Below are positions 49,929-59,069 of a DNA stretch of 64,000 nt, in pieces. The stretch comes from Sphingobium sp. (GTDB lineage Bacteria > Pseudomonadota > Alphaproteobacteria > Sphingomonadales > Sphingomonadaceae), in assembly GCA_035196065.1 (NCBI GenBank), contig CP136575.1:1-64000 (forward strand), in the 5' to 3' direction. The notes below the pieces were generated by a model. It was given only the letters and a program-made list of their open reading frames with translations. It was not told the origin of the DNA and did not search any database. Both the position numbers and the translations under genes were made by a program. Positions within the stretch are counted from its first letter, which is position 1. Each line of letters starts with the position of its first letter.

Positions 49929-50267
49929 GTGAAATATATCATTGCCATCATCAAGCCACACAAACTCGATGAAGTCCGCGAGGCTTTGGCCGGACTGGGC
50001 GTATCGGGAATGACCATTTCAGAGGTCAAGGGCTTTGGCCGGCAGAAAGGCCAGACCGAAGTTTATCGGGGTGCTGAATACACCACCAACATGGTGCCGA
50101 AGATCAAGATCGAGGTCGCCTGCACAAGCGAAAGTGCCGGCGCCGTAGTCGAGGCGATCCAAGCGGCGGCGGCCACAGGCTCGATCGGCGACGGCAAGAT
50201 CTTCGAGATCGATCTTGCAGCCGCGACCCGCATCCGCACCGGCGAAACTGACAGCGCCGCGCTTTAA
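49929..50267 (+). CDS. glnK: P-II nitrogen regulatory protein GlnK
   Basis: 112 residues from a GTG at 49929. P-II proteins sense 2-oxoglutarate, ATP and ADP. The T-loop is visible, with the uridylylated Tyr51 in YRGAEYTT. The C-terminal end (ATGSIGDGKIFEIDLAAATRIRTGETDSAAL) forms the C-loop. The gene is directly followed by amtB, so the name glnK is preferred over glnB; GlnK docks on AmtB to block ammonium uptake. AAGGGGG precedes the start. The open frame runs further upstream, but the start is set by the family. Confidence 0.95.
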   Translation: MKYIIAIIKPHKLDEVREALAGLGVSGMTISEVKGFGRQKGQTEVYRGAEYTTNMVPKIKIEVACTSESAGAVVEAIQAAAATGSIGDGKIFEIDLAAATRIRTGETDSAAL

Positions 50268-50301
50268 CCAGAAAAACCGGACCAATCAGGGAAGAAAATC
50301 T

Positions 50302-51756
50302 ATGCTGAAAACATTGAAATGGATTGGTGCAACGGGGGTAGCCACACTGGCTGCGCTCCCCGCGCTTGCACAAGAGGCGGCGGCCACCGTGGCCGCAGCT
50401 GCCGACGGGCCGATAAAGGCGCCAACCGCTGAACAAATGGCGGGTATGGTCGACAAGGGTGATACGACATGGATGCTGATCAGCTCCGCGCTGGTACTGC
50501 TGATGTCGATCCCGGCGCTCGCTTTATTCTATGGCGGCCTTGTCCGCACCAAGAACATGCTCTCACTGCTGATGCAGGTGTTCATGATCGTTTCGGTCGC
50601 GGCGTTGCTCTGGGTTACCTATGGCTATAGCCTTGCCTTTACATCAGGCGGCGACAGCGCGCTTGCACCATTTATCGGCGGCTTTTCAAAAGCGTTCCTT
50701 TCGGGGGTTGATGCTACAACAGTTGCCGCAACCTTCAGCAACAATGTCTATATCCCGGAATATGCGTTCGTCGTATTCCAGATGACCTTCGCCTGCATCA
50801 CGCCGGCGCTGATCGTCGGGGCGTTTGCCGAGCGCATCAAATTCGCGCCACTGATGATCTTTACCGTCCTGTGGCTCACCTTCGCCTATTTCCCGGTCGC
50901 CCACATGGTATGGTACTGGGCCGGCCCGGACTTCCTGCCCGATGCACCGACCGATGCAGGTCTGCTCTGGGGCTGGGGCGCGCTTGATTTTGCCGGCGGA
51001 ACCGTTGTCCACATCAACGCGGGTATTGCTGGCCTGGTCGGCTGCCTCATTGTCGGCAAACGTATCGGATATGGCAAGGAAGCCACCCCTCCGCACAGCC
51101 TGACCATGACCATGATCGGCGCTTCGCTGCTGTGGGTGGGCTGGTTCGGCTTCAACGCAGGTTCCAACCTCGAAGCCAACGGCCTCGCCGCTCTCGCCTT
51201 CATCAACACCTTCGTCGCCACCGCAGCTGCCGCTGTCGCCTGGTGCCTGATCGAACAGTTCCACCACGGCAAACCGTCGCTACTCGGCGCGGTAACTGGT
51301 GCAGTTGCAGGTCTGGTCGCGATCACCCCAGCCAGCGGCTTTGCCGCCCCGATGACCTCGATCCTGCTCGGATTTGCGGCTTCGGGTCTGTGCTACCTGT
51401 TCGTGGCCTTTGTGAAGAATAAGCTGAAATATGACGATACGCTCGACGTCTTCGGCGTCCACGGCATTGGAGGCATTGTCGGCGCCATCGGCACCGGCAT
51501 CGTTGCCGACCCGGCATTGGGCGGCCAGGGCTTCTTCGACTACACGGTCTTCCCGGCAGCCGTAGGAACCTATGACATGGCGGGTCAGGTGCTCACCCAA
51601 ATCAAGGCGGTCGGCGTGACCGTGATCTGGACCGCCATCGTATCGGCTGTGCTTTTCTACGGCCTCAAATTTACCATCGGCCTGCGCCCGAGCGAAGAAG
51701 CCGAACGCGAAGGGCTCGACCTCACCGAACATGGAGAGCGCGCCTACAATTATTAA
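50302..51756 (+). CDS. amtB: Ammonium transporter AmtB
   Basis: 484 residues from the ATG at 50302, with GGGAAGAAAAT upstream. A signal peptide (GVATLAALPALAQ) leads the protein, then eleven helices. The twin-His pore is represented by HMVWYW and FGVHGIGGIVG, the gating Phe region by FACITPALIVGAFAERIKF. It transports ammonium/ammonia. 34 bases separate it from glnK. A short Ala-rich, low-complexity stretch (AAATVAAAADGPIKAPTAEQ) lies between the signal peptide and the first helix. Confidence 0.96.
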   Translation: MLKTLKWIGATGVATLAALPALAQEAAATVAAAADGPIKAPTAEQMAGMVDKGDTTWMLISSALVLLMSIPALALFYGGLVRTKNMLSLLMQVFMIVSVAALLWVTYGYSLAFTSGGDSALAPFIGGFSKAFLSGVDATTVAATFSNNVYIPEYAFVVFQMTFACITPALIVGAFAERIKFAPLMIFTVLWLTFAYFPVAHMVWYWAGPDFLPDAPTDAGLLWGWGALDFAGGTVVHINAGIAGLVGCLIVGKRIGYGKEATPPHSLTMTMIGASLLWVGWFGFNAGSNLEANGLAALAFINTFVATAAAAVAWCLIEQFHHGKPSLLGAVTGAVAGLVAITPASGFAAPMTSILLGFAASGLCYLFVAFVKNKLKYDDTLDVFGVHGIGGIVGAIGTGIVADPALGGQGFFDYTVFPAAVGTYDMAGQVLTQIKAVGVTVIWTAIVSAVLFYGLKFTIGLRPSEEAEREGLDLTEHGERAYNY

Positions 51757-51757
51757 G

Positions 51758-51912
51758 GTTCATGGAAGGCGAGGCTTAGAACAGCGTCGCTTTCCACCAC
51801 AGCTTGGCGGTGGGGTCTCTCTCCTCCCTCTCCCGATCCCGCCGCCTCCCTACGTTCCTCCCGCGAACGTCCGACTTCACAGCCCGGGTCCGAAATGGCC
51901 CGGGCCTTTTTT
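51758..51912 (+). ncRNA. Candidate small RNA after amtB
   Basis: Hairpins are visible in the 155 bases after the amtB stop: GGAAGGCGA/TCGCTTTCC (51764-51772, 51787-51795, one wobble) and ACGTTC/GAACGT (51852-51857, 51865-51870) with loop CTCCCGC. Between them lies a CTCTCTCCTCCCTCTCCC pyrimidine run. A terminator ends it. The CTCCC loop and pyrimidine run resemble anti-Shine-Dalgarno elements of alphaproteobacterial small RNAs. It may be processed from the nitrogen-controlled glnK-amtB mRNA. Confidence 0.4.
51882..51912 (+). terminator. Rho-independent terminator after amtB
   Basis: GCCCGGG (51882-51888) and CCCGGGC (51899-51905) form a perfect 7-base stem with a 10-base loop, followed by C and six T (51907-51912). 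It ends the glnK-amtB transcript. Confidence 0.92.
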
Positions 51913-51918
51913 GCGCAT

Positions 51919-51943
51919 AAAAAAAGGGCGGTCGAAACCGCCC
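51919..51943 (-). terminator. Rho-independent terminator after dnaN
   Basis: On the minus strand GGGCGGT/ACCGCCC (loop of four) is followed by seven T (51919-51925). It lies about 30 bases after the dnaN stop and directly abuts the amtB terminator, so the two genes are insulated from each other. Confidence 0.92.
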
Positions 51944-51972
51944 CTTCCCGTTTTGATGAAATGCCGCAGCGA

Positions 51973-53088
51973 TCAGACGCGCATCGGCATCAACACATAG
52001 AGCGCTGCGGACTTGTCGTTCTCGCGAATAAGCGTCGGCGCGCTTGCATCGGCGAGGTGCAGTTCCACCGTGTCGCCCTCAATCTCGCCCAATATATCGA
52101 GTAGATAGCGGGCGTTGAAACCAATTTCGAAACCGTCACTACCATAGCTACCGGGTACTTCTTCAGCCGCCGTCCCATTTTCCGGGCTGGTCACCGAAAG
52201 CGTCACCTTATCCTTTTCAAGCGCAACCTTGACAGCGCGGGTCTTTTCAGTGGCGATCGTCGCCACACGGTCAACGCCCTCTGACAGGCTTTTCGGGTCG
52301 ATCTTCAGCAGCTTGTCATTCGCGGTCGGAATGACTCGGCTATAATCGGGGAAGGTTCCGTCGATCAGTTTCGAAGTCAGCACCGCATTGTCGAATGTGA
52401 AGCGGATCTTCGAAGCCGAAAGGTCGATCTGGATCGCATTGTCACCGCTTTCGTCGAGCAGCTTGCGCAATTCGGCAACGCATTTACGTGGGACGATCAC
52501 GTCAGGCATCCCCTCTGCGCCAGCAGGGCGAGGCAGGGTGACGCGGGCGAGGCGGTGACCGTCGGTCGCAGCTGCCTTCAGCATCGGATCGCCATCGTCG
52601 GTGACATGGAGGAAGATGCCGTTCAGATAGTAACGCGTTTCCTCGGTCGAAATGGCAAAGCGCGTCTTGTCGATGATCTGCACCAGCGAGGCCGCAGGCA
52701 GTTCGAAACTGGTGGGCAGCTCTCCTTCGGCGATCATCGGGAAATCATCGCGCGGCAAAGTGCCAAGGCTGAAACGGGCACGGCCTGCATGCACTGCCAT
52801 ACGGCCATCGGCCGCGTTCAGCTGCACCTGGCTGCCTTCGGGCAGTTTGCGGGCAATTTCAAACAGCGTATGCGCCGATACTGTCGCTGCGCCTGCAATT
52901 TCGACATCGCCTGCAATCGTCTCCACGATCTGCAAATCCAGGTCGGTCGCTGTCAAGCGGATCGCACCATTTTCACTGGCCTCGATCAACACATTGGACA
53001 GGATGGGGATGGTGTTGCGCCGTTCAACCACCGATTGAACATGGCCCAGGCTCTTCAGCAGTGTCGCGCGCTCGATCGTCGCTTTCAT
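51973..53088 (-). CDS. dnaN: DNA polymerase III sliding clamp (beta)
   Basis: 371 residues, the normal length. It shows the three-domain beta clamp: KATIERATLLKSLGHVQSVVERRNTIPILSNVLIEA, LPRDDFPMIAEGELPTSFELPA, FAISTEETRYYLNGIFLHVTDDGDPMLKAAATDGHRLARV. The clamp tethers polymerases to DNA and recruits repair enzymes. It is separate from dnaA and recF, as usual in this group, and no DnaA boxes were noticed nearby. Single gene with its own terminator. Confidence 0.97.
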   Translation of the reverse strand: MKATIERATLLKSLGHVQSVVERRNTIPILSNVLIEASENGAIRLTATDLDLQIVETIAGDVEIAGAATVSAHTLFEIARKLPEGSQVQLNAADGRMAVHAGRARFSLGTLPRDDFPMIAEGELPTSFELPAASLVQIIDKTRFAISTEETRYYLNGIFLHVTDDGDPMLKAAATDGHRLARVTLPRPAGAEGMPDVIVPRKCVAELRKLLDESGDNAIQIDLSASKIRFTFDNAVLTSKLIDGTFPDYSRVIPTANDKLLKIDPKSLSEGVDRVATIATEKTRAVKVALEKDKVTLSVTSPENGTAAEEVPGSYGSDGFEIGFNARYLLDILGEIEGDTVELHLADASAPTLIRENDKSAALYVLMPMRV

Positions 53089-53256
53089 CGTCCGGTCAAT
53101 CCCCTAAGGCCGCCCTGTTTCAGTACGGCGCTAAAATTATTGTGCCTGAAAATCGGCGAATCCGTCTTAACAAGCTTCCGATCTAGGGCAAGCCGATTGG
53201 CTTTGCAGTGCTGATTATTCTGTGGAAGAAGGGCGCTTCGCAGAAGGGTCTGAAAA

Positions 53257-53895
53257 TTGGTTACAAAAGGCAAAAGGCTGTTCATCGCGCGGCATGGTGA
53301 AACCGTATTCAACGCGGCCGGGCGGATGCAGGGCATGCACGCCCATACCCCGTTAACCCGCGAGGGCTGCGAGCAGGCAACCGAAATGGGAATCGGCCTT
53401 TCGCGCCATATCGAGCCGCACGAGCCGCTGGCGCTTGTCTCCTCCCCAGCCGGGCGGACGTTGCAGACACTGGCGCTGGTCGTTGAAGAACTGGACCGCG
53501 ATTTTCATGATAATGCCACCGATGTACGGCTGCGCGAAATCGACGTCGGCGTCTGGGAAGGCCATTATTACAAAGACATTGCCCCCGATATCACCACGTT
53601 GATGGACATGGAGCATAAGCTTTTCATTCAAAAGGCACCGGGCGGTGAAGATTATCGCGACGTTGCTGAACGGGTGCAGCAATGGCTTTCAGAACAGAGC
53701 TTTGAAAGTGACATGCTGATCATCACCCATGGCATGACCGCGCGGGTGATGCGCGGCCTTCTGCTCGGCCTGCCGCCGCTCGAACGCTTTGGCGCACCAA
53801 TCGCCCCGGGCCTTGCCCAGGGCAGCATGGTGATGATCCGCGACGGCGTAGAAGAGTTGGTTGTCGACGGTGCGGGAAGGGGCGAGCGCGCTTGA
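53257..53895 (+). CDS. Histidine phosphatase family protein
   Basis: 212 residues from a TTG at 53257 behind GAAGGG. The phosphoglycerate-mutase-like motif RHGETVFNAAGRMQG contains the catalytic His, and the second His lies in ITHGMTARVMRGLLLGLP. Family members act on phosphosugars, phosphohistidines or small signals; the substrate is unknown. The stop overlaps the next gene's start (TTGA). The unusual TTG start is supported by the ribosome-binding site and by the next gene also using TTG. Confidence 0.88.
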   Translation: MVTKGKRLFIARHGETVFNAAGRMQGMHAHTPLTREGCEQATEMGIGLSRHIEPHEPLALVSSPAGRTLQTLALVVEELDRDFHDNATDVRLREIDVGVWEGHYYKDIAPDITTLMDMEHKLFIQKAPGGEDYRDVAERVQQWLSEQSFESDMLIITHGMTARVMRGLLLGLPPLERFGAPIAPGLAQGSMVMIRDGVEELVVDGAGRGERA

Positions 53896-54368
53896 GGACC
53901 ATCCTCGTCCTCTTGCTTTTTCTGTCTGCGGTTCCGGCGTTGGCGCGCGACCGGCTGGGGGCATGGCAAAGCTGGGCGGCGTTTCGCGACGCAGAAACGG
54001 CGCGCTGCTACGCCATTGGCGGCCCGGAGGAAACGAACGGCTCCGGGGGGTTTGTAGCGGTGGGTTTTTGGCCGAAGCGCGGCCTGTCGCATCAGGTCTA
54101 TGTCCGCCTTTCACGCAAAAGATCAACGAACAGCGGCATCACCCTCAGCGCAGGCGGACGCCGATTCCAGCTTGCCGCGCGCGGCAATAGCGGCTGGGCC
54201 AAGGACAGACAGATGGATCTTGCCATCATCGCCGCGATCCGTTCATCCCAATCGCTCAGCGTGCAGAGCATCGGCCGCGATGGCCGCAACATCATCGACG
54301 CCTATCGCACGCGCGGCGCGGCAAGCGCCATTGACGCTGCTGCCTTGGGGTGTCTCGCGCGCCGCTAG
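53892..54368 (+). CDS. Small secreted protein next to rlmN, unknown function
   Basis: 158 residues from a TTG overlapping the phosphatase stop by four bases. A signal peptide (RTILVLLLFLSAVPALARD) is followed by AWQSWAAFRDAETARCYAIGG, a Cys and Gly/Trp-rich region, and DAAALGCLARR at the end; the two Cys could pair. Its pattern resembles proteins often found beside rlmN in sphingomonads and loosely the invasion-associated locus B type. Function is not known. Coupling to the phosphatase suggests co-expression. Confidence 0.75.
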   Translation: MRTILVLLLFLSAVPALARDRLGAWQSWAAFRDAETARCYAIGGPEETNGSGGFVAVGFWPKRGLSHQVYVRLSRKRSTNSGITLSAGGRRFQLAARGNSGWAKDRQMDLAIIAAIRSSQSLSVQSIGRDGRNIIDAYRTRGAASAIDAAALGCLARR

Positions 54369-54413
54369 CGGGACTCGCTTTTCACGGTTCACGGCCTTAT
54401 ATGGCCGCCCATC

Positions 54414-55664
54414 ATGCAAATCCCCGGCCATATCGATCCCGTTGTCACCCCGCGCACAATTACACCGCGCGCCGATGGTCGCATCGACCTTATTGGCTTG
54501 TCACACCTGCAGATCCGGCAGCTTTTCCTTGAAAGCCAGCTTGATGAAAAGGCTGCAAAGCTAAGGTCGAAACAGGTATTTCACTGGATCTATCACCGCG
54601 GCGTAACTGAATTCGAAGCGATGACGGATATCGCAAAGCCTATGCGCCCATGGTTGGCACAGCGCTTCGTGATCGGCCGTCCGCAAGTGATCGAGGCGCA
54701 GGTATCGAGCGATGGCACCCGCAAATGGCTGCTGCGCACCGACGATGCGCAAGATTATGAAATGGTCTTCATCCCTGATGCAGACCGAGGGACATTGTGC
54801 GTATCGTCACAGGTAGGTTGCACGCTGAACTGCCGTTTCTGCCACACCGGCACAATGCGGCTGGTACGCAATCTAACCCCCGGTGAAATTGTCGGCCAGG
54901 TGATGCTCGCCCGCGACGCGCTTGGCGAATGGCCGCGCGGCAATATGGCGAGTGTGAGCGAGGAAGAGGATGACGACGCCCCTCATTATTCTTCTGGCCA
55001 TTACACATCTGACGGACGGATGCTGACCAACATTGTGATGATGGGAATGGGCGAGCCGCTCTACAATTTTGACAATGTGCGCGATGCCTTGAAAGTCGTG
55101 ATGCACGGCGATGGCCTAGCGCTGTCGAAACGGCGAATTACCCTATCGACCAGCGGCGTGGTGCCGATGATGGAGCGCGCAGGAGAGGAAATCGGCGTCA
55201 ATCTAGCGGTGTCATTGCATGCCGTTACCAAAGATATTCGTGACGAGATCGTTCCCCTCAACCGCAAATATGGCATTGAGGAATTACTGCAGGCCTGCGC
55301 CGATTATCCCGGAGCAAACAATGCGCGCCGCATCACGTTTGAATATGTGATGCTGAAGGATAAGAATGACAGCGACGAGGATGCCCGCGAACTGGTGCGC
55401 CTGATCAAGCACTATAAATTGCCTGCAAAGGTCAATCTGATCCCGTTCAATCCCTGGCCCGGTGCGCCTTATGAATGCTCTTCGCCAGATCGGATCCGCA
55501 CGTTCAGCAACATCATCTTTGAACATGGAATCAGCGCGCCGGTGCGCACCCCGCGCGGGCGCGACATCATGGCCGCATGCGGGCAGTTGAAGTCGGCGGC
55601 TGAGAAAAAGAGCCGGGCAGAACTCGACCGGCTGGCCGAGGAAAAACAGGCGGCATTGGGATAA
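54414..55664 (+). CDS. rlmN: 23S rRNA (adenine2503-C2)-methyltransferase
   Basis: 416 residues. A radical SAM enzyme that methylates A2503 of 23S rRNA and position 37 of some tRNAs. The [4Fe-4S] triad is CTLNCRFC (Cys136, Cys140, Cys143), and the methyl-acceptor Cys of the second half sits in DIMAACGQL. The N-terminal RlmN domain ([31 protein letters not shown]) is intact. Cytoplasmic. It follows the secreted protein gene after 45 bases. Confidence 0.96.
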   Translation: MQIPGHIDPVVTPRTITPRADGRIDLIGLSHLQIRQLFLESQLDEKAAKLRSKQVFHWIYHRGVTEFEAMTDIAKPMRPWLAQRFVIGRPQVIEAQVSSDGTRKWLLRTDDAQDYEMVFIPDADRGTLCVSSQVGCTLNCRFCHTGTMRLVRNLTPGEIVGQVMLARDALGEWPRGNMASVSEEEDDDAPHYSSGHYTSDGRMLTNIVMMGMGEPLYNFDNVRDALKVVMHGDGLALSKRRITLSTSGVVPMMERAGEEIGVNLAVSLHAVTKDIRDEIVPLNRKYGIEELLQACADYPGANNARRITFEYVMLKDKNDSDEDARELVRLIKHYKLPAKVNLIPFNPWPGAPYECSSPDRIRTFSNIIFEHGISAPVRTPRGRDIMAACGQLKSAAEKKSRAELDRLAEEKQAALG

Positions 55665-55744
55665 CCCCCCGGGATAGGTTGCTTTTCCCGACAGGCTGGG
55701 CTCTTATCTGAATGGGGGCGTCACACTGCTTGACGGAGTGCCGC

Positions 55745-57019
55745 ATGACTCTTCTCGCCCGCTTGCTTGACGGCCGCGTTTCACATGGCCAGCTGACCAT
55801 TATCGATCATCGCGGCGACATCCGTCAATTCGGCACGCCTGCATCCGGCTGGCCGGAAATCACCCTGCGTCTCCACACTGCCAATGCAGAGCGGCGCATC
55901 TTGCTAAATCCGCGCCTCGGCTTGGGAGAGGCCTATATGGATGGCTCCGTCTCGGTTGATGGCGATGATATCATGGGGCTGGTCGAGTTAGTCCGGCGCA
56001 ACAACCCTTGGGAAAAGGGCGGAGAAATCGGCGATCCATCTGCAATCAAGCGGCTCGGCGACCAGTTGGTCCGGCCGCTGCGACAACTGAACAACCTCGC
56101 CCGTTCGCGCGCCAATGTTGCCCATCATTATGATCTTTCCAATGATTTCTACCGCCTGTGGCTTGATCCAGACATGCAATATAGCTGCGCCTACTGGCCC
56201 GATGCGGTTGCGGAAGAAGGCGGCGCGGCGCGCAGTACGATGACGCTTGAACAGGCGCAGCTTGCAAAAAAGGCCCATATCGCGGCGAAACTGGCGCTAC
56301 GTCCGGGGCAGAATCTGCTCGACATTGGCTGCGGCTGGGGCGGCATGGCGCTCTATCTGCACCGTGTCGCGCGGGTCGAAGTGCTGGGCATCACCCTCAG
56401 CGCAGAACAGCTTAAAGTAGCGCGCGAACGCGCCGCTGCAGCTGGGGTTGCGGACAAGGTGCGTTTTGAACTGATGGACTATCGTGTGCTTGCGCAGAGG
56501 GCTCCGGGCTATTTCGACCGGATCGTATCCGTAGGCATGTTTGAGCATGTCGGAGTGCCGCAGTTCGACCGCTTTTTCCGCGCTGCAGCTTCGTTGATGA
56601 AGGATGATGGCGTAATGCTGCTGCACACGATCGGGCGGATGGGAAGTCCAGGCGCCACCGACGCCTTCACCCGAAAGCATATCTTCCCCGGCGGCTATAT
56701 CCCCGCGCTTTCCGAAACGCTCGCCGCCAGTGAAAAGGCAAGGTTGATTGCGACCGATATCGAAACGTTGCGCCTGCATTATGCGCTGACGCTGCGCGCC
56801 TGGTATAGCCGGGTGCAGATGCGGCGGGACGCGATCATCGCAATGATGGACGAACGCTTTTACCGCATGTGGACATTCTATCTTGCCGGTGCGGCCGCAG
56901 CGTTTGAATCGGGCGGCATGTGCAACCACCAATATCAATTGACCCGCGACCGCCGCTCGCTGCCCCTGACCCGCGATTATATCGCAAAGGCAGAACGCCG
57001 CTATCTGGCGCTAGGCTAA
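55745..57019 (+). CDS. Cyclopropane-fatty-acyl-phospholipid synthase
   Basis: 424 residues from the ATG at 55745. SAM-binding motif LLDIGCGWGGMALYLH is at about residue 200, then TLSAEQLKVARERA. Downstream FDRIVSVGMFEHVGVPQFDRFFRAAASLM and HIFPGGYIPALSE carry conserved residues of CFA synthases, and CNHQYQLTRDRRSLPLTRDYI ends the protein. CFA synthase adds a methylene from SAM to membrane lipid double bonds, usually under acid or stationary-phase stress. It ends four bases into the opposing thioesterase gene. Confidence 0.93.
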   Translation: MTLLARLLDGRVSHGQLTIIDHRGDIRQFGTPASGWPEITLRLHTANAERRILLNPRLGLGEAYMDGSVSVDGDDIMGLVELVRRNNPWEKGGEIGDPSAIKRLGDQLVRPLRQLNNLARSRANVAHHYDLSNDFYRLWLDPDMQYSCAYWPDAVAEEGGAARSTMTLEQAQLAKKAHIAAKLALRPGQNLLDIGCGWGGMALYLHRVARVEVLGITLSAEQLKVARERAAAAGVADKVRFELMDYRVLAQRAPGYFDRIVSVGMFEHVGVPQFDRFFRAAASLMKDDGVMLLHTIGRMGSPGATDAFTRKHIFPGGYIPALSETLAASEKARLIATDIETLRLHYALTLRAWYSRVQMRRDAIIAMMDERFYRMWTFYLAGAAAAFESGGMCNHQYQLTRDRRSLPLTRDYIAKAERRYLALG

Positions 57020-57801
57020 ACGAAAAGCGCGACGGCCTGCATGCCCGTCATCATCGGCTCGCCACGACTGTTCCAAACGGTCATATACTGGCTGCTTGCA
57101 CCGTGAACGGCATGATGCGTCTCGCTTTCAAGGAACCACCAGCCATTGTCGGTTTCGGGCACATCGGTGAGGAAATTGACCTGCCAGTTGATCGAACTGA
57201 TCATCCCCTCTTTCTTCATCAGGCCCATGGTCGAAGGCGGAAGCGCATCGCCCATGCACAAAAGATCAGCGACAGGATCCAGCCCGTCTCGCTCTTTCAG
57301 CCGGTGCCAATTGGCCAGCCGGGGCTTGCCTTCACCCAGCACCAGCCGTTTGTCCGGATAGTCCATATTATGGGTGAAAAATTCCGGCGGGCCGCTGCGT
57401 GTCTGGCCGTCTTCGGGGATTGTCGGAAACTCGGGGCGTGGCAGGCCTTCAAAATCGACGTGACTTTCGCGGCGCGCCATGAACACAAAGGTGCAACTGA
57501 GACCAATCTCGTCGCCAATCGCGATCTCGCTCTTCACAAAAGCGCTGTTGCGGCCGCGCCGCAATATCTGTGACGAAATCTCGACCTCCCCCGATAGCGG
57601 GCCGGAAAAGGCGATCTGCGCGGTTAGCAAGGGCGGTAGATCGGGGGCAACAGATTTTGCCGCCTGATAGGCAAGTGCACTACTCAAACCGCCATAGGCC
57701 GTCCTGCCTTGATGCCAAGTCGACGGAATTGTGATGCGGTGCGTGTCGGCACCGGGCTGGATGTCTGACAATAATTGAGCGAGATTCATGCCTTTGCGCA
57801 T
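57016..57801 (-). CDS. TesB-like acyl-CoA thioesterase
   Basis: About 261 residues from the ATG at 57801 (alternatively 57789). It has two hot-dog domains of the TesB type: HRITIPSTWHQGRTAYGGLSSALAYQAAKS in the first and DALPPSTMGLMKKEGMISSINWQVNFLTDVP in the second. TesB enzymes hydrolyse medium- and long-chain acyl-CoAs. A longer open frame upstream lacks family similarity and crosses the divergent regulator's region, so it is rejected. Divergent from an AraC-type regulator, which may control it. Confidence 0.87.
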   Translation of the reverse strand: MRKGMNLAQLLSDIQPGADTHRITIPSTWHQGRTAYGGLSSALAYQAAKSVAPDLPPLLTAQIAFSGPLSGEVEISSQILRRGRNSAFVKSEIAIGDEIGLSCTFVFMARRESHVDFEGLPRPEFPTIPEDGQTRSGPPEFFTHNMDYPDKRLVLGEGKPRLANWHRLKERDGLDPVADLLCMGDALPPSTMGLMKKEGMISSINWQVNFLTDVPETDNGWWFLESETHHAVHGASSQYMTVWNSRGEPMMTGMQAVALFV

Positions 57802-57868
57802 ATCCGGCACTATCCATGGCTGCAAGAGAGGGTTGCATATCCCCGCACGCGATGGTTGAATTGCGGAA

Positions 57869-58960
57869 ATGGGAGTGACCGAACAATTTTCCTGGGTGGA
57901 TCGGTTGATTGCGGCCGATATCGCTCTCCCGCCCAATACAGCGTCGGTCAATTTGATCGCCAGAATCCTAGCTTCAGCGGAGTCCCGCGGCGCACGGCGC
58001 CCGGCCTTATTGGACGCCGTCGGCATTGGCGAGATGAATAGCCGCAACCAGTTAAGCCGGCTTCCAGGCAGCTTACTTGTACGGCTGTTCCAGGCTGTCG
58101 AACGGGAATTGACCGACCCGCTGATCGCCATGAAAATAGGACGCGATTCACGCCCGCGCTGTTTTTCCGACATCGGCTATGCGACTCGCTTCCTTCCGAC
58201 CGCGACCGATGTGTTCGACGCCAACATCCATATGCAGACACTGCGCCAGAACCTCTATCGTGTCTCGCTCATGCAATCCGACCACCGCACCAGTCTCCGC
58301 TGGAACCTGCTCGAACATGATCCGCAGGAACTGGCTGCGCTGATCGAATTTTCGGTATCGACCTACGTGCGGCTCGCCCGCGAGTTGTGGTGGGACGACA
58401 CCCGGATGCTGTCAGTTTCGCTGCAACACCGGCCGCGGTTCGATGCCGCCGAATATAGCCGCATGCTGGGTTGTCCCGTCGTCTTCGGCGCGGCCTTCAC
58501 TGAAGTAGAATTTTCCACAGCGCAAATGTCAGCGCCTAATCCCATGGCGCATGCAAAACTGACGGCCGCCGTTCAGGGACGGCAGGCGGCACCAATGCTA
58601 TGGTTCGATGCAGGCCAGCGCGTTTCCGCCCTAACCTATTTCCATATCTATACCGAATTGAACAAATCGCCGGTCACATTGCAGCGTATCTCCCGCTTTC
58701 TCGACCTGTCGGAGCGGACGCTCCGCCGGAAACTTGACGCTGAAGGCAGGCCGTTTCGCAATCTGCTCGATCAAGCCCGCATGGACCTGTGCGATCTTTA
58801 TCGCATCGAGGGCCACAGGTCATTTGGGGAAATTGCCGAATTGCTGGGCTATGGCGAGCTAAGCGCGTTCACGCGCGCTGCCAAACGCTGGTATGGCACT
58901 GCACCAAGCCATTTCTGGAAAGACATCGAAGGGGAAAATGGTGGGCGTAGCAAGGATTGA
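57869..58960 (+). CDS. AraC-family transcriptional regulator
   Basis: 363 residues. The N-terminal about 250 residues correspond to the arabinose-binding-like domain found in OruR/ArgR-type AraC members; the C-terminal HTH_18 domain has LSERTLRRKLDAEGRPFRNLLDQARMDLCDLYRIEGHRSFGEIAELLGYGELSAFTRAAKRWYGTAPSHF. The helical HTH pair is standard. Targets are not known; the divergent thioesterase gene is the first candidate. Its last 22 bases overlap the tRNA-Val gene on the other strand. Confidence 0.9.
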   Translation: MGVTEQFSWVDRLIAADIALPPNTASVNLIARILASAESRGARRPALLDAVGIGEMNSRNQLSRLPGSLLVRLFQAVERELTDPLIAMKIGRDSRPRCFSDIGYATRFLPTATDVFDANIHMQTLRQNLYRVSLMQSDHRTSLRWNLLEHDPQELAALIEFSVSTYVRLARELWWDDTRMLSVSLQHRPRFDAAEYSRMLGCPVVFGAAFTEVEFSTAQMSAPNPMAHAKLTAAVQGRQAAPMLWFDAGQRVSALTYFHIYTELNKSPVTLQRISRFLDLSERTLRRKLDAEGRPFRNLLDQARMDLCDLYRIEGHRSFGEIAELLGYGELSAFTRAAKRWYGTAPSHFWKDIEGENGGRSKD

Positions 58961-59014
58961 ACTTGCGACCCCTGCGATGTCAACACAGTGCTCTACCACT
59001 GAGCTATACGCCCA
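58939..59014 (-). tRNA. tRNA-Val (anticodon GAC)
   Basis: On the minus strand a cloverleaf is complete: acceptor GGGCGTA/TACGCCC, D-arm GCTC/GAGC, anticodon stem CTGTG/CGCAG with loop TTGACAT (anticodon GAC for the Val codon GUC), and TPsiC arm GCAAG TTCAATC CTTGC. The 3' ACCA is encoded (58939-58942). The tRNA's 3' part overlaps the end of the AraC gene on the opposite strand. Confidence 0.96.
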
Positions 59015-59069
59015 CGCTGCGGGCCATCTAGCGGGGGAAGCGATTCCCATCAAGCCCCAATCTGCACGG

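Noticed and set aside
51973-53256. dnaN as a sign of a replication origin
   Set aside because: No dnaA, no cluster of DnaA boxes and no AT-rich unwinding region were seen. In this bacterial group dnaN is commonly remote from the origin.
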